64,000 nucleotides of DNA from Citrobacter enshiensis (GCF_029338175.1 NZ_CP119862.1:2666001-2730000); one strand, 5' to 3'. Counted from the first letter of the stretch, positions 18,505-30,258 are shown. Numbers and translations are program-made. Notes: generated from the letters alone by a model not told the origin.

Positions 18505-19317
18505 TCAGTTATTGACCGGGATCACCGCGCCTTTATATTTGGTGCGGATCCAGTCCTGAATCGCCTGAGAGTGCAGCACGTCAACCAGCGCCACAATATC
18601 CTTCTTCTTCTCATCGCCGCGATGCACGGTAATGATGTTGGCGTATGGGTTATTTTCACCACTTTCTACCGCAATCGGATCGTGTACCGGATCCAGCCCG
18701 GCATCGATCGCGTAGTTGGCGTTGATAACCACCGCGTCACCTTCGTCGTTGTTATACATCTGCGGTAACAGCGCCGCTTCAACGTTTGGCAGGAACTTCA
18801 GCTTTTTCGGGTTATCGACAATGTCGCTGATGCGGGCAGACACTTTATCCACGCCAGGCTTCAGTGTGATCACCCCTTCTTTTTCAAAAATCGACAGGAT
18901 ACGTCCCTCTTCAGAGACAGCATCACGCATGATAATTTTGCCGCCTTCCGGCAGATCCTTCAGCGACTTGTATTTCTTCGAGTAAATACCGATCGGCTCA
19001 ATATGAATCGCCCCTGCGCTGACAAAATCATAGGTTTTATCACCCGCATGATCCTTCAGAACGCTGTTCAGGTACGGAATATGCTGGAAGTAGTTCGCAT
19101 CAATCTCGCGCCCAGCCAGCGCGGTATTCGGCAGGATGTAATCCTGAAAGGGTTGGATCTTCAGTTCGATCCCCTGCTTTGCGAGGATCGGTTTCGCCTG
19201 CTCGAGAATTTCAGCATGCGGAACGTTCGATGCGCCAACGGTCAGGGTGTCAGCCCAGGCGGTAAAGCTCAGGGCGCTTAAGGTTGCTGCGGCGAGTAGT
19301 GTCAGTGATTTTTTCAT
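18505..19317 (-). CDS. MetQ/NlpA-family substrate-binding protein
   Basis: 270 residues from the ATG at 19317. Signal peptide MKKSLTLLAAATLSALSFTAWA without a lipobox Cys, so a soluble periplasmic protein, unlike lipoprotein MetQ. The motifs VGASNVPHAEILE, IDANYFQHIPYLN, EPIGIYSKKYKSL and VVINANYAIDAGL are family hallmarks. It is the last gene of an importer with the two genes upstream. A methionine or related amino-acid substrate is the default guess; metal (iron) transport has been proposed for the related SfbABC of Salmonella. Not the core metQ. Confidence 0.85.
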   Translation of the reverse strand: MKKSLTLLAAATLSALSFTAWADTLTVGASNVPHAEILEQAKPILAKQGIELKIQPFQDYILPNTALAGREIDANYFQHIPYLNSVLKDHAGDKTYDFVSAGAIHIEPIGIYSKKYKSLKDLPEGGKIIMRDAVSEEGRILSIFEKEGVITLKPGVDKVSARISDIVDNPKKLKFLPNVEAALLPQMYNNDEGDAVVINANYAIDAGLDPVHDPIAVESGENNPYANIITVHRGDEKKKDIVALVDVLHSQAIQDWIRTKYKGAVIPVNN

Positions 19318-19338
19318 GATGCAGGTTTCCATATTTTA

Positions 19339-20007
19339 TTAGCGTTTATCGAACAGAGAAGTGATCACGTCGCCGCAGAACTGGATAATGAAGACGATGA
19401 GCAAAATGGTCACCGTCGCCACCAGCGTGACGTCGTTGTGGTTGCGCTGGAATCCCTCCAGATAAGCCAGATTCCCTAAACCCCCTGCGCCAATCACCCC
19501 AGCCATCGCGCTGTAGCTAACCAGCGCAATCAGCGTCACGGTGATCCCGGACACCAACGCGGGTGATGACTCAGGCAGTAAAACCCGAAAAATAAGCGTG
19601 GCTGGACGAGCGCCCATCGAGCGCGTGGCCTCAATTACCCCCTTGTCGACCTCGCGAAGCGCGATCTCAACCAGACGCGCATAAAAAGGCGCCGCGCCGA
19701 CGATCAGAGCAGGAAGCGCCGCGTTGGCACCAAGGATGGTCCCCACCAATGACTTGGTGAATGGAATCAGCAGTACAATCAAGATGATGAACGGGATAGA
19801 GCGAAACACGTTCACCACAAGGGAGATCGCGCTATAGAGTGCGCGATGTTGATACAGCCCGCCACGGGCGGTCAGGAACAACGCCAGCCCCAGAACGATG
19901 CCAAGCGCAAATGTGGCGGCCCCTGAAAGCGCAGTCATGTAGAGCGTTTCCTGCGTTGCCGCCCACAGTTGCTCCCACCGCAGGTGGGGAAACAGCGTCT
20001 CAACCAT
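19339..20007 (-). CDS. MetI-family ABC transporter permease
   Basis: 222 residues from the ATG at 20007; it overlaps the end of the ATPase gene by eight bases. Five or so membrane helices (ETLYMTALSGAATFALGIVLGL, AISLVVNVFRSIPFIILIVLLIPF, VTILLIVFIIQFCGDVI) and the coupling EAA region ALREVDKGVIEATRSMGA. Close to MetI in size and pattern. Twenty-one bases separate it from the binding-protein gene. Confidence 0.88.
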   Translation of the reverse strand: MVETLFPHLRWEQLWAATQETLYMTALSGAATFALGIVLGLALFLTARGGLYQHRALYSAISLVVNVFRSIPFIILIVLLIPFTKSLVGTILGANAALPALIVGAAPFYARLVEIALREVDKGVIEATRSMGARPATLIFRVLLPESSPALVSGITVTLIALVSYSAMAGVIGAGGLGNLAYLEGFQRNHNDVTLVATVTILLIVFIIQFCGDVITSLFDKR

Positions 20008-21022
20008 GTTGCACCACCTCGCCTTCAATGCCACTGCGACCCAGATCCGCCAGAATATTGTGCAGTTGCTCTTCGGTTGCCGCGACATGCAACCAAAGTT
20101 CCCCAAACACGCCGTGCGCGGTTTGCGTCATCTTGCCGTGCAAAATATTGAACGGCAGGCCGTAGCGCAGGGTCAGCTCCCCGACAACCGGTTGATGCGT
20201 GCTGTGGCCGGTAAAGGTCAGCTTCATCACCGTGCCGCCCAATTCACTCGCCAGTAAAGGGTTAAACGCATCGTCCTCGGCATACTGGCTGACCTGGCGG
20301 ACAAACTGTCGGGTGATCGGCTGCTGCGGATGGGTAAAAACGGTCAACACGTCCCCTTCTTCCACCACCCGGCCACTCTCCATCACCGCCACGCGATCGC
20401 AAATTTTGCGCACCACGTGCATTTCATGGGTAATCAGCACAATCGTCAGTTGGAAGCGACGGTTGATATCGAGTAGCAGATCGAGAATTTGATCGGTGGT
20501 TTGTGGGTCCAGCGCCGAAGTGGCTTCATCGCACAACAACACATCCGGACGATTTGCCAGAGCCCGCGCAATGCCCACGCGCTGTTTTTGCCCACCACTC
20601 AATTGAGACGGGTACGCATTTTCGCGCCCGGTTAAGCCGACAAGCTCAATCAATTCCGCCACCCGGGTCTTGATCTTCGCCTTTGGCGCGCCAGCAATTT
20701 GCATAGAGAAGGCAATGTTTTCGCTGACGGTGCGCGACCACAGCAGATTAAAGTGCTGAAACACCATGCTGATTTTTAGCCGCGCCTGGCGCAAGGATTC
20801 CCCTTTAGCCTGAGAAATAACCTGCCCATTGATGGTGACGCTGCCAGCAGACGGTTTTTCAAGCCCATTGAGTAACCGAATCAACGTGCTTTTTCCGGCT
20901 CCGCTGTAGCCGATGATTCCGTAAATTTGCCCCTGTTCAACCGTCAAATTGACGTTATCCACGGCGGTGATCGTATGTTTGCCGGGTGTAAACACTTTCG
21001 AAATATTTTTCAGAGCGATCAT
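20000..21022 (-). CDS. MetN-family ABC transporter ATPase
   Basis: 340 residues. Walker A GYSGAGKSTL, signature LSGGQKQRVGIARAL, Walker B VLLCDEATSAL, switch His in LITHEMHVV. The C-terminal 90 residues are a NIL domain, the ligand-sensing extension of MetN by which methionine inhibits transport in trans. First gene of the ATPase-permease-binding protein operon. No clear MetJ array precedes it, so its regulation may differ from core metNIQ. Confidence 0.9.
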   Translation of the reverse strand: MIALKNISKVFTPGKHTITAVDNVNLTVEQGQIYGIIGYSGAGKSTLIRLLNGLEKPSAGSVTINGQVISQAKGESLRQARLKISMVFQHFNLLWSRTVSENIAFSMQIAGAPKAKIKTRVAELIELVGLTGRENAYPSQLSGGQKQRVGIARALANRPDVLLCDEATSALDPQTTDQILDLLLDINRRFQLTIVLITHEMHVVRKICDRVAVMESGRVVEEGDVLTVFTHPQQPITRQFVRQVSQYAEDDAFNPLLASELGGTVMKLTFTGHSTHQPVVGELTLRYGLPFNILHGKMTQTAHGVFGELWLHVAATEEQLHNILADLGRSGIEGEVVQHG

Positions 21023-21365
21023 ATCGTTATCGTATCCGCTGCTGCTGATGGTTATCCTGCCAGTGCTTTTCGCTGTTTAGCAGTATGGATGTCCAAATGA
21101 GTGTAATCAGAGCAGATACGCTTTTAAATGATTAAAAAAGAATTTGTTATAACGTCAGAGAATAAACACGATCGCGCGTGAATTCAGGCTTTGGCACTAT
21201 TTTTGTAATGCTAAAGCATAAGACTGTCTCTGTTGCGCAACAGTTCCGCTTCCGGGAGGGTCAGTCTTCGCGCGGGTATTAACGCCTTAACAACAATTTG
21301 TGGTGAAACTGCACAGAAGATTTTTGAAACGCTGTTTTTATTTTCCTTTTGGATAAACTTCAGCG
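21023..21365. other. Intergenic region between the MetN-like gene and the pykF promoter
   Basis: No gene supported. The short minus-strand reading frame at 21211-21423 overlaps the pykF promoter and resembles nothing known. The first 100 bases should contain the ABC-operon promoter. Confidence 0.4.
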
Positions 21366-21402
21366 TATAATGCGCGCCAATTGTCTCTTGAATGGTTTCA
21401 GC
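21366..21402 (+). promoter_or_regulatory. pykF promoter with downstream Cra box
   Basis: Perfect -10 TATAAT at 21366-21371. The reverse strand of 21389-21402 reads GCTGAAACCATTCA, which fits the Cra (FruR) consensus RSTGAAWCSNTHHW completely and lies just past the expected start near 21378. This fits repression of pykF by Cra, relieved by glycolytic sugar phosphates. A leader of about 230 bases follows. Confidence 0.8.
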
Positions 21403-21607
21403 AGATTGGACTATAAAACTCAACGACTAACATTATCCCCTTCCCGTTGGGCTGAAACACGAGCACACATTCTTCTGCACGCTCCTTCGATGTCACCTAT
21501 CCTTAGAGCGATGTATCACCACTTTCGCAACACAGGTTTAGCTTCTTGGCCGTGCGCCCCCGAAGCCAGATTTCCATATCCTTCTCAACTTAAAGACTAA
21601 GACTGTC

Positions 21608-23029
21608 ATGAAAAAGACGAAAATTGTTTGCACCATCGGCCCGAAAACCGAATCTGAAGAGATGTTAAGCAAAATGCTGGACGCGGGCATGAACGTCATG
21701 CGTCTGAACTTCTCTCATGGCGATTACGCAGAGCATGGTCAGCGCATCCAGAACTTGCGCAACGTGATGAGCAAAACCGGCAAAAAAGCCGCTATCCTGC
21801 TCGACACGAAAGGTCCGGAAATCCGTACCATCAAGCTGGAAGGCGGTAACGATGTTTCTCTGAAAGCGGGCCAGACCTTCACGTTCACTACCGACAAAAC
21901 TGTGGTCGGTAACAACGAAATCGTTGCTGTGACTTACGAAGGTTTCACCACTGACCTGAGCGTAGGCAATACCGTTCTGGTCGACGATGGTCTGATCGGC
22001 ATGGAAGTTACCGCGATCGAAGGTAACAACGTTATCTGTAAAGTACTGAACAATGGCGACCTGGGCGAAAACAAAGGCGTTAACCTGCCGGGCGTTTCTA
22101 TCGCACTGCCAGCACTGGCTGAGAAAGACAAACAGGACCTGATCTTCGGTTGTGAGCAAGGCGTTGACTTCGTTGCCGCGTCCTTCATCCGTAAGCGTTC
22201 TGACGTGGTTGAAATCCGTGAGCACCTGAAAGCGCACGGCGGCGAGAAGATCCAGATCATCTCCAAAATCGAAAACCAGGAAGGCCTGAACAACTTCGAC
22301 GAAATCCTCGAAGCGTCTGACGGCATCATGGTTGCTCGTGGCGACCTGGGTGTAGAAATTCCGGTTGAAGAAGTGATCTTCGCGCAGAAGATGATGATCG
22401 AGAAATGCGTCCGTGCGCGTAAAGTGGTTATCACTGCAACGCAGATGCTGGACTCCATGATCAAAAACCCACGCCCAACCCGCGCAGAAGCAGGCGACGT
22501 GGCTAACGCCATCCTCGACGGTACCGACGCCGTTATGCTGTCTGGCGAATCCGCAAAAGGTAAATACCCGCTGGAAGCGGTCTCCATCATGGCGACCATC
22601 TGCGAACGTACCGACCGCGTAATGACCAGCCGTCTGGACTACAATAACGACAGCCGTAAACTGCGTATCACTGAAGCCGTGTGCCGTGGCGCAGTAGAAA
22701 CTGCAGAAAAACTGGAAGCTCCGCTGATCGTTGTTGCGACCCGTGGCGGTAAATCTGCTCGTGCAGTGCGTAAATACTTCCCGGATGCAACCATCCTGGC
22801 GCTGACCACCAATGAAACCACCGCGCGTCAGCTGGTGCTGAGCAAAGGGGTTATTCCACACCTGGTGAAAGAAATCGCCTCTACGGATGATTTCTATCGT
22901 CTGGGTAAAGAAGTGGCGCTGGAGCTGGTTGAACGCGGTCTGGCACAGAAAGGCGACGTTGTGGTCATGGTTTCCGGCGCGCTGGTACCAAGCGGCACCA
23001 CCAACACGGCATCTGTTCACGTGCTGTAA
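21608..23029 (+). CDS. pykF: Pyruvate kinase I (fructose 1,6-bisphosphate activated)
   Basis: 473 residues; converts phosphoenolpyruvate and ADP to pyruvate and ATP. Begins [15 protein letters not shown]; active-site stretch with [10 protein letters not shown] and metal ligands [12 protein letters not shown], then [18 protein letters not shown], all intact. E. coli and Salmonella PykF have 470 residues; here the C-terminal region reads [18 protein letters not shown], three residues longer than my recollection of GKELALQSGLAHKGD. Strongly biased codons, as for a highly expressed gene. Confidence 0.97.
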   Translation: MKKTKIVCTIGPKTESEEMLSKMLDAGMNVMRLNFSHGDYAEHGQRIQNLRNVMSKTGKKAAILLDTKGPEIRTIKLEGGNDVSLKAGQTFTFTTDKTVVGNNEIVAVTYEGFTTDLSVGNTVLVDDGLIGMEVTAIEGNNVICKVLNNGDLGENKGVNLPGVSIALPALAEKDKQDLIFGCEQGVDFVAASFIRKRSDVVEIREHLKAHGGEKIQIISKIENQEGLNNFDEILEASDGIMVARGDLGVEIPVEEVIFAQKMMIEKCVRARKVVITATQMLDSMIKNPRPTRAEAGDVANAILDGTDAVMLSGESAKGKYPLEAVSIMATICERTDRVMTSRLDYNNDSRKLRITEAVCRGAVETAEKLEAPLIVVATRGGKSARAVRKYFPDATILALTTNETTARQLVLSKGVIPHLVKEIASTDDFYRLGKEVALELVERGLAQKGDVVVMVSGALVPSGTTNTASVHVL

Positions 23030-23054
23030 TAATTCCTGAGTGAATTAATTTGTT

Positions 23055-23085
23055 TAAAAAGCGCCCTCGTGGCGCTTTTTTATTT
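23055..23085 (+). terminator. pykF intrinsic terminator
   Basis: AAAAAGCGCC, loop CTCGT, GGCGCTTTTTT. Confidence 0.92.
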
Positions 23086-23573
<488 letters not shown>

Positions 23574-23590
23574 TAGTACCTGTGTAATAG

Positions 23591-23620
23591 AAATGGCGCA
23601 CATTGTGCGCCATTTTTTTG
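23591..23620 (+). terminator. lpp intrinsic terminator
   Basis: AAATGGCGCAC, loop ATT, GTGCGCCATTTTTTT; 17 bases after the stop. Confidence 0.93.
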
Positions 23621-23641
23621 TCTGTGATTCACCCTTCCCTG

Positions 23642-24646
23642 TTACTGCGTCACACGCTGCTCCGTATCATTCCCCGATTTACCATTCTGCGCAGATTCAA
23701 CCGTTGGGACATTATTCGCAATTGGTGTCTGACGGGCAGTAACGGCCACAGGATATCCCGCGCGACGATACAGCGCTTTCTCTACCAGCCCATGATCCAC
23801 ATTCTTGTCCCCTTTGAACTGGCTAAAGCCCGCTGGCAGCACATACGGCATGGTCTGTACGTTTTGTTCTTCTTCCGGTGACAGCGGTCGGTGCACTTCA
23901 ACATAACGCATACCGTTAGGCTCAACGGAGTATTTCACCGGTTCATTGATCACTTTTACCGGCGTTCCTGTCCTGACCTGAGCAAACAAGGCCTTAATGT
24001 CAGGCGCATTCATGCGGATACAGCCAGAGCTAACACGCAGACCGACGCTGTCCGGTGCGCTGGTGCCATGAATGAGATACTCCCCGTGGCCATGCGCCAG
24101 ACGCAGCGCATAGCGTCCCAACGGGTTATTGGGCCCGGCCGGGACCACGGGCGGCAGCGTAACTCCACGCTCCAGAGAACGCTTACGGATGCCTGGCGTC
24201 GGTGTCCATGTCGGGTTAGGGATCTTCTGACCGACTCGGGTTTCCATCACCGGTGTTTCAAGCCCCTGCAACCCAATACCGATCGGGAAAACCTGAACCA
24301 GATTCTCTCCTGGCGGATAATAGTAGAGCCGCAGTTCCGCCAGATTCACAATGATGCCTTCGCGCGGAGCATCCGGTAATAACAATTGAGAGGGGATTGT
24401 AATCAGCGTTCCGGCTTTAGGAACGGGAGCAATGGTGTTATTCGCTTCCAGGATCAGCATCGCGGCGGTATCGAAACGCCGGGCTATCGCCTGTAAATTC
24501 TTATCGCCTTCCTGAACGGTGTACGTTTGATTTTGCCCAACCAGACGACTTCCTGCTGGCGGTAATGGATAATCCACCGCCCAGGCTGCCTGTAAGGCGC
24601 TGTAAGCGCCGAAAAGTGTAATAGTGATGAGAGACACGCGTTTCAT
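23642..24646 (-). CDS. ldtE: L,D-transpeptidase LdtE (YnhG)
   Basis: 334 residues from the ATG at 24646, the E. coli length. Signal peptide 1-24, LysM domain ([18 protein letters not shown]), then a YkuD domain with the catalytic motif [10 protein letters not shown]...SSGCIRM, Cys being the nucleophile. Forms 3-3 diaminopimelate cross-links in peptidoglycan. The C-terminal tail (after [11 protein letters not shown]) is Asn/Thr-rich and likely disordered. Convergent with lpp. Confidence 0.95.
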   Translation of the reverse strand: MKRVSLITITLFGAYSALQAAWAVDYPLPPAGSRLVGQNQTYTVQEGDKNLQAIARRFDTAAMLILEANNTIAPVPKAGTLITIPSQLLLPDAPREGIIVNLAELRLYYYPPGENLVQVFPIGIGLQGLETPVMETRVGQKIPNPTWTPTPGIRKRSLERGVTLPPVVPAGPNNPLGRYALRLAHGHGEYLIHGTSAPDSVGLRVSSGCIRMNAPDIKALFAQVRTGTPVKVINEPVKYSVEPNGMRYVEVHRPLSPEEEQNVQTMPYVLPAGFSQFKGDKNVDHGLVEKALYRRAGYPVAVTARQTPIANNVPTVESAQNGKSGNDTEQRVTQ

Positions 24647-24745
24647 ACCCAAACTCCTGTATTCACTGGCTATGAGCCAGAAGGCTGAAAGTCCGACAAG
24701 GCAAAGCGCCACCTTGCCTAACAGGATGAAAGCTGTCTATTGAGT

Positions 24746-25162
24746 TTAGCCAATAGTGGCGGCTTTGGTGCGGATAGCGCGTATCATTGCCTCCAGTCCC
24801 TGTGAACGGGAAGGCGTCAAATGCTGCGCAAGCGCCATTTTTTCAAACCACGGTCGCACATCAAAATTCACAATATCCTGGGCTGTCATCTGGTCGTACA
24901 AAATAAAAACAACGCCGATAAGCCCCTTCACAATTGCCGCATCACTGTCGCCCTGCAACTCAATAATGCCTTCAGCATTCTGACGCATAACGATCCATAC
25001 CTGACTCTGACATCCTTGAATGCTGTTTTCCGGGTTACGATCCTGCTCAGTTAATTCTGGCAGACGCTGTCCCAATTCAATGATGTACAGATACTTATCT
25101 TCCCAATTAGCGCAACGCTGAAAATTACGCAACAATTTTTCTTTATCCGGTAGCGCGACCAT
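24746..25162 (-). CDS. sufE: SufE, sulfur acceptor for SufS
   Basis: 138 residues. Active Cys51 in [11 protein letters not shown] accepts persulfide sulfur from SufS and passes it to SufB. Last gene of sufABCDSE, 12 bases after sufS. Confidence 0.97.
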   Translation of the reverse strand: MVALPDKEKLLRNFQRCANWEDKYLYIIELGQRLPELTEQDRNPENSIQGCQSQVWIVMRQNAEGIIELQGDSDAAIVKGLIGVVFILYDQMTAQDIVNFDVRPWFEKMALAQHLTPSRSQGLEAMIRAIRTKAATIG

Positions 25163-25174
25163 AGCGTCTCCCTG

Positions 25175-26395
25175 TTACCCCAGCAGGCGGTGAATACGTG
25201 TCAGTCCTGTCGCCAGGCGATCCACTTCTTCATGGGTGTTATACATTGCCAGCGACGCCCGGCACATGGCAGGGACGTGATAGAACGCCATCAGCGGCAT
25301 CGCACAATGATGCCCGGTACGCACAGCAATGCCGTAGTTATCCAGAAAACTCCCCACATCATAGGCGTGATGTTTACCGAGATTGAACGCGATAACGCCA
25401 AGCCGATTATCCGGGCCGTACAACGTCAGTTCCGGCACCTCAGCCAGTTGCTCCAGCGCGTAGTGCATTAAATTCTGTTCATACTCGCTGATGTTCGCGA
25501 GCCCCAGCGCCGAGACATACTCTATTGCCGCACCGAGGCCCACGATACCACCGGTATTTGGCGTACCGGCCTCGAAGCGCCAGGGGGCTTTTGCCCAGGT
25601 GGTTCCCTGCGTCAGGCTAACTGTGGCGATCATCGACCCACCACCTTCCCACGGCGGCATTTCCTGCAACAACGCCTCTTTGACGTACAGAACGCCAATG
25701 CCCGTCGGCCCATACAATTTATGCCCGGAGAAGACATAGAAATCGCAGTCCAGCGCCTGCACATCGACCTTGAGATGCATCACCGCCTGCGCGCCATCCA
25801 CCAGCACTTTCGCTCCGTACTGATGTGCGAGGGCAATCATTTCCGGCAAGGGATTCTCCGTCCCCAGCACATTGGAGACGTGCGTAATCGCCAGCAACTG
25901 CGTGTTATCGTCAAACAAGGTGTCCAGAACGTCCAGTTGCAACGTGCCGTCCTGGTTTAGCGGGATCACCCGCAGCTCCGCCCCGACGCGCGAACACAGC
26001 ATCTGCCACGGTACGATGTTGGCGTGGTGCTCCATCTCGCTGATAATAATGTTGTCGCCAGCGCGTATATTGCTGTTACCCCAGCTGTTCGCCACCAGGT
26101 TAATGCCTTCTGTCGTACCGCGAACAAACACTAATTCTTCGGCGGAGCGGGCATTCATAAACAATGATGCCTGCTTGCGTACGTTTTCCATTCTTTCCGT
26201 AGCCTGCGCACTCAGCGTGTGAATACCACGATGGACCGCCGCATAGCCGTGTCGATAAAATTCGGCCTCAGCATCGATAACCTGATTGGGTTTTTGCGCA
26301 CTTGCCGCGCTGTCCAGATAGGCCAACGGCAGGCCATTGACCTCACGCGTCAGGACAGGAAAGTCCGCCCGTACTTTTTGGATGGAGAAAGTCAT
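25175..26395 (-). CDS. sufS: SufS, cysteine desulfurase
   Basis: 406 residues. PLP-binding Lys in [11 protein letters not shown] and the catalytic Cys in [12 protein letters not shown] are in place. Releases sulfur from cysteine for Fe-S assembly under oxidative stress or iron shortage. ATG overlaps the sufD stop (ATGA). Confidence 0.97.
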   Translation of the reverse strand: MTFSIQKVRADFPVLTREVNGLPLAYLDSAASAQKPNQVIDAEAEFYRHGYAAVHRGIHTLSAQATERMENVRKQASLFMNARSAEELVFVRGTTEGINLVANSWGNSNIRAGDNIIISEMEHHANIVPWQMLCSRVGAELRVIPLNQDGTLQLDVLDTLFDDNTQLLAITHVSNVLGTENPLPEMIALAHQYGAKVLVDGAQAVMHLKVDVQALDCDFYVFSGHKLYGPTGIGVLYVKEALLQEMPPWEGGGSMIATVSLTQGTTWAKAPWRFEAGTPNTGGIVGLGAAIEYVSALGLANISEYEQNLMHYALEQLAEVPELTLYGPDNRLGVIAFNLGKHHAYDVGSFLDNYGIAVRTGHHCAMPLMAFYHVPAMCRASLAMYNTHEEVDRLATGLTRIHRLLG

Positions 26396-27663
26396 GCTAC
26401 GCCTCCCGGCAGTCGAAGACCTATTCGCGCCAGCACCTGTTGTTTAAGCACATCATCACCGAGAACTTCCGTCAGCTCTGCGGCAAATGCATAAAGGATC
26501 AACTGTTGTGCATCCTGCTGCCCAATCCCCCGCGAGCGCAAGTAGAACATCTGCTCATTATCGATACGTCCTACCGTTGCCCCGTGACTGCACTTCACAT
26601 CATCGGCATAAATTTCCAACTGCGGCTTAGTATCGACTTCAGCGAGTTTACCCAGCAGCAGGTTGTTATTGGTCATCTGTCCGTCGGTTTTGATCGCGTG
26701 CTGCGCCACGGTGATCACACCATTAAAGACGGCTCTGCCTTTATCGCTGACGATGGTTTTATGCAGCTGACGGCTGTTGCAGTAGCCCTTGTTATGCTCC
26801 AGCCAGGTCCGGGTATCACATACTTCATTTTTCACCGGCATCGCCAGACTGTTGATCCGAAGGGTGGTATTTTCGCCGTTAAGCTGCGTGCTGGTATTAT
26901 GGCGCAGCACGGCATCTCCCAACAGGAAGCTGTGGCTGTGCGCCGTGGCATCGCCAGCAAGTCGAAGATCGTTATGCGCAAAGTGATGGCTAACCGGGTT
27001 TTCAAACACCAGCTTGATGTGATGCAGATGCGCATTCGCACCGACATTCATCGTTAACCGCGCCCCGGTGAAATGACGCGTGTCATCGAGGCTGACATAG
27101 TGCTCAATAATCGTTGCTTCCGCACCTTCACCCAGCTCAAGGTGATGGCGATAATGTGCGGTATTCACTTCATCACCGTCCACGCCTTGCGTGATATGCA
27201 TCAGCAGCAGTGGCTTCACAGGACGTTGATTACGTTTAACGCTGATGTGGCTCACGCGTTGGGCAAGGCTTTCGGTCAAATGCAGGAACACATCAGGCTG
27301 AATCGGTGCAACCCAGATTTGCCGTTCATCATTGAACGTGACCTCAAAGCCGCTGCCTTCTGTGCTGTCACTCAGCGCCGGGCTAAATTGCCCATCGACA
27401 AACACCAGGCGAACCGCATCAATGCCTAATGCCAGAGCCTCGCATTGAGCCGGGTTAATTTCAGCAAAGCGGCTGACAAAAGTACTGTTGGTCAATCCTT
27501 CAAGCGGTGTGTATTTCCAGTTCTCATGCTTACGCGTCGGCAATCCCAGACGCAGCATCTGTTGCAGATGCTGCTGTGCATGTTCTGAGCGCAATTCTCC
27601 TTGCGCTTCAAACAGGCGATGCCATTGTTGCAGCACGCTACTGCTGTTCGCTAAGCCAGCCAT
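26392..27663 (-). CDS. sufD: SufD, Fe-S scaffold subunit
   Basis: 423 residues from the ATG at 27663 ([14 protein letters not shown]), the E. coli length; a longer start would run further into sufC. Paralogue of SufB with the same right-handed beta-helix core; contains [11 protein letters not shown] and ends in the conserved helix [13 protein letters not shown]. Forms SufBC2D and is needed for iron entry. Overlaps sufC by 26 bases. Confidence 0.96.
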   Translation of the reverse strand: MAGLANSSSVLQQWHRLFEAQGELRSEHAQQHLQQMLRLGLPTRKHENWKYTPLEGLTNSTFVSRFAEINPAQCEALALGIDAVRLVFVDGQFSPALSDSTEGSGFEVTFNDERQIWVAPIQPDVFLHLTESLAQRVSHISVKRNQRPVKPLLLMHITQGVDGDEVNTAHYRHHLELGEGAEATIIEHYVSLDDTRHFTGARLTMNVGANAHLHHIKLVFENPVSHHFAHNDLRLAGDATAHSHSFLLGDAVLRHNTSTQLNGENTTLRINSLAMPVKNEVCDTRTWLEHNKGYCNSRQLHKTIVSDKGRAVFNGVITVAQHAIKTDGQMTNNNLLLGKLAEVDTKPQLEIYADDVKCSHGATVGRIDNEQMFYLRSRGIGQQDAQQLILYAFAAELTEVLGDDVLKQQVLARIGLRLPGGVA

Positions 27664-28384
27664 ATCCCTGCTCCTCCAGTTGTTTGACCAGAGTGAAATC
27701 ACCGGACTTCACAATCCGCCCCTGATACAAAACGTGAACGTAATCAGGCTTGATATAGTCGAGAATACGCTGATAGTGGGTGACGATAATGAACGCGCGT
27801 TTCCCGTCACGCAGGGCGTTCACCCCATCGGCGACAATTTTTAGCGCATCAATATCCAGCCCGGAATCAGACTCATCAAGGATGCACAGTTCCGGCTCCA
27901 GTACGGCCATCTGCAGAATGTCATTACGCTTTTTCTCGCCGCCCGAGAAGCCCACGTTCACTGAGCGGGTTAACAAATCTTCCGGCATCTTCAGGAGCGC
28001 CATTTTCTCTTCCATCAGATCCTGAAAATCAAAGCGATCCAGAGACTCTTCCCCACGGTAACTACGCACCGCATTGAGCGCGGTTTGCAGAAAGAACTGG
28101 TTACTGACGCCAGGGATCTCCACCGGATACTGGAATGCCATGAAAATCCCTTCACCCGCCCTCGCCTCCGGCGACAGTTCAAGAAGATCTTTCCCTTTAA
28201 ACTCCACCTTACCCTGGGTGACTTGATAATCTTCACGTCCGGCAAGCGTAGCGGATAAGGTGCTCTTTCCGGAACCATTAGGTCCCATAATGGCATGCAC
28301 CTCTCCAGGACGGATCTCAAGATTCACGCCCCGCAAAATCGCGTTATCCTCAACACTGACCTGTAAATCTTTAATGCTTAACAT
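27638..28384 (-). CDS. sufC: SufC, ABC-type ATPase of the Suf complex
   Basis: 248 residues. Walker A GPNGSGKSTL, signature VGFSGGEKKRNDILQM, Walker B LCILDESDSGLD, switch His in IVTHYQRIL. Cytosolic ATPase that drives conformational change in SufB-SufD. Nine bases separate it from sufB. Confidence 0.97.
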   Translation of the reverse strand: MLSIKDLQVSVEDNAILRGVNLEIRPGEVHAIMGPNGSGKSTLSATLAGREDYQVTQGKVEFKGKDLLELSPEARAGEGIFMAFQYPVEIPGVSNQFFLQTALNAVRSYRGEESLDRFDFQDLMEEKMALLKMPEDLLTRSVNVGFSGGEKKRNDILQMAVLEPELCILDESDSGLDIDALKIVADGVNALRDGKRAFIIVTHYQRILDYIKPDYVHVLYQGRIVKSGDFTLVKQLEEQGYGWLSEQQ

Positions 28385-28393
28385 GAGCTTTCC

Positions 28394-29881
28394 TTATCCA
28401 ACGCTGTGTTCAAGGCTAATCGCCAGTAATTTTTGCGCTTCAACCGCAAACTCCAGCGGCAATTCGGAAAAGACGTCCTTACAGAAGCCGTTGACGATCA
28501 TGGAGATGGCATCTTCTTCACTGATCCCGCGTTGCAGGCAGTAAAACAGCTGGTCTTCACCAATGCGCGAGGTGGTCGCCTCGTGCTCCAGTTGGGCGCT
28601 GTTATTTCGGCACTCAACATACGGGAAGGTATGTGCGCCGCAGTCCGTACCGATAAGCATGGAGTCGCACTGGGTAAAGTTTCGTGCGTTGGTCGCCGTT
28701 GGCATGATCTTCACCAACCCGCGATAACTGTTCTGGCTGTGCCCCGCGGAGATCCCTTTCGAGATAATGGTTGAGCGGGTATTTTTGCCGATGTGGATCA
28801 TTTTGGTGCCGGTATCCGCCTGCTGATAGCCGCTGGTTAACGCGACGGAGTAAAATTCGCCGATGGAGTTGTCGCCGCGCAGAATACAGCTCGGGTATTT
28901 CCAGGTGATGGCCGAGCCGGTTTCCGACTGGGTCCACGACATCTTGCTATTTTCCCCTTCGCACAGCGCACGCTTCGTCACAAAGTTCAGAATACCGCCG
29001 GTGTTGTTATCACCGGGGAACCAGTTTTGCACCGTGGAGTATTTCACTTCAGCGTCTTTGTGGATGATCACTTCGACGACCGCCGCATGCAGCTGGTAGC
29101 TGTCACGAACGGGCGCAGAGCATCCTTCGATATAGCTCACGTAGCTCCCTTCCTCCGCCACCAGTATGGTGCGTTCAAACTGGCCGGTTTTTTCCGCATT
29201 AATGCGGAAATAGGTGGAAAGCTCCATCGGGCAGCGCACGCCTTTCGGCACATAGATAAAGGTGCCGTCAGATGCCACAGCGGCGTTAAGCGCCGCAAAA
29301 AAGTTGTCATTCCCCGGAACCACAGTCCCGAGGTATTTCCTCACCAGTTCAGGGTGGTCGTGAATCGCTTCACCAAATGAACAAAAAATGATGCCCTGTT
29401 CTGCCAGTTTTTCACGGTAGGTGGTGGCCACAGAAACGGAGTCGAAAATGGCGTCCACCGCCACGTTGCTACCTTCATGCACCGGCACCCCTAACTGGGC
29501 GAAAGCATCCTCCACCTCTTTGCTTAAAAAGGCATTCGACCCTGTCTGCTGTACCGCCCCAGGTTCAGAGGCGCACGTGTCGTCGCAGTTTCCGCACGAA
29601 GGAGCCGAGTAATAGCTGTAATCCTGATAATTCAGTTTGTCGTAATGCGCTTTGAGCCAGTGCGGCTCCTCCATCTCAAGCCATGCACGAAACGCGTTGA
29701 GGCGAAATTCGAGCATCCATTCAGGTTCATGGCGTTTTGCAGAAATAGCGCGAACCACCTCTTCATTAATGCCTTTTTCCAGCTCGTCGGTTTGCAACTG
29801 GGTGAAGAACCCCTCTTTATAGTTGAGGTGTCCACCCGTCCAGGTTTTGACATCGTCAGTTGCTTCAGTATTACGAGACAT
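28394..29881 (-). CDS. sufB: SufB, Fe-S cluster scaffold
   Basis: 495 residues from the ATG at 29881, the E. coli length. Contains the Cys-rich segment [10 protein letters not shown], the sulfur-accepting region ending with the Cys in [20 protein letters not shown], and the shared SufB/SufD core. Assembles the nascent cluster with SufC and SufD. Eight bases after sufA. Confidence 0.97.
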   Translation of the reverse strand: MSRNTEATDDVKTWTGGHLNYKEGFFTQLQTDELEKGINEEVVRAISAKRHEPEWMLEFRLNAFRAWLEMEEPHWLKAHYDKLNYQDYSYYSAPSCGNCDDTCASEPGAVQQTGSNAFLSKEVEDAFAQLGVPVHEGSNVAVDAIFDSVSVATTYREKLAEQGIIFCSFGEAIHDHPELVRKYLGTVVPGNDNFFAALNAAVASDGTFIYVPKGVRCPMELSTYFRINAEKTGQFERTILVAEEGSYVSYIEGCSAPVRDSYQLHAAVVEVIIHKDAEVKYSTVQNWFPGDNNTGGILNFVTKRALCEGENSKMSWTQSETGSAITWKYPSCILRGDNSIGEFYSVALTSGYQQADTGTKMIHIGKNTRSTIISKGISAGHSQNSYRGLVKIMPTATNARNFTQCDSMLIGTDCGAHTFPYVECRNNSAQLEHEATTSRIGEDQLFYCLQRGISEEDAISMIVNGFCKDVFSELPLEFAVEAQKLLAISLEHSVG

Positions 29882-29889
29882 AGTACCGC

Positions 29890-30258
29890 CTATACCCCAA
29901 AGCTTTCGCCGCAGCCACATTCATTCTGCGCTTTCGGGTTGTGAAATTTGAATATTTGATTTAATCCCTCGCGCACATAATCGACTTCCGTTCCGTCGAT
30001 AAACGGCATTGCCTGCAACGGCACATACAGTTTCGCACCATCGAATTCGAACAGCAGATCGTCTTTGTGCGGTTCACTGACCGTCGCCAGCACATAACCA
30101 AACCCTGCACACCCGGTTTGCTTCACGCCTAAACGCACGCCCTGCATGCCCGGCTGCTTCACAACCAGCTCGCGAATATGTGCTGCCGCTGTGGGCGTTA
30201 ACGTCAACCCGCGCCAGGCAAAGTCGTCCGGATTAAATGTTCCTGAATGCAATTCCAT
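29890..30258 (-). CDS. sufA: SufA, A-type Fe-S carrier
   Basis: 122 residues. The three cluster ligands are Cys in [10 protein letters not shown] and the C-terminal ECGCGESF. Transfers clusters from SufBCD to target proteins. First gene of the suf operon. Confidence 0.97.
   Translation of the reverse strand: MELHSGTFNPDDFAWRGLTLTPTAAAHIRELVVKQPGMQGVRLGVKQTGCAGFGYVLATVSEPHKDDLLFEFDGAKLYVPLQAMPFIDGTEVDYVREGLNQIFKFHNPKAQNECGCGESFGV

Noticed and set aside
21073-21100. Possible MetJ box before the MetN-like gene (GGATGTCC)
   Set aside because: A single imperfect eight-base match; MetJ needs tandem boxes.
21934-22599. 221-codon second antisense frame in pykF
   Set aside because: Same cause; Ser- and Ile-rich shadow with no ribosome-binding site.
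21665-23020. 451-codon open frame antisense to pykF
   Set aside because: Mirrors pykF almost end to end; codon bias of a highly expressed gene removes stops from the opposite frame. The translation (rich in Phe, His, Gln) resembles no family.
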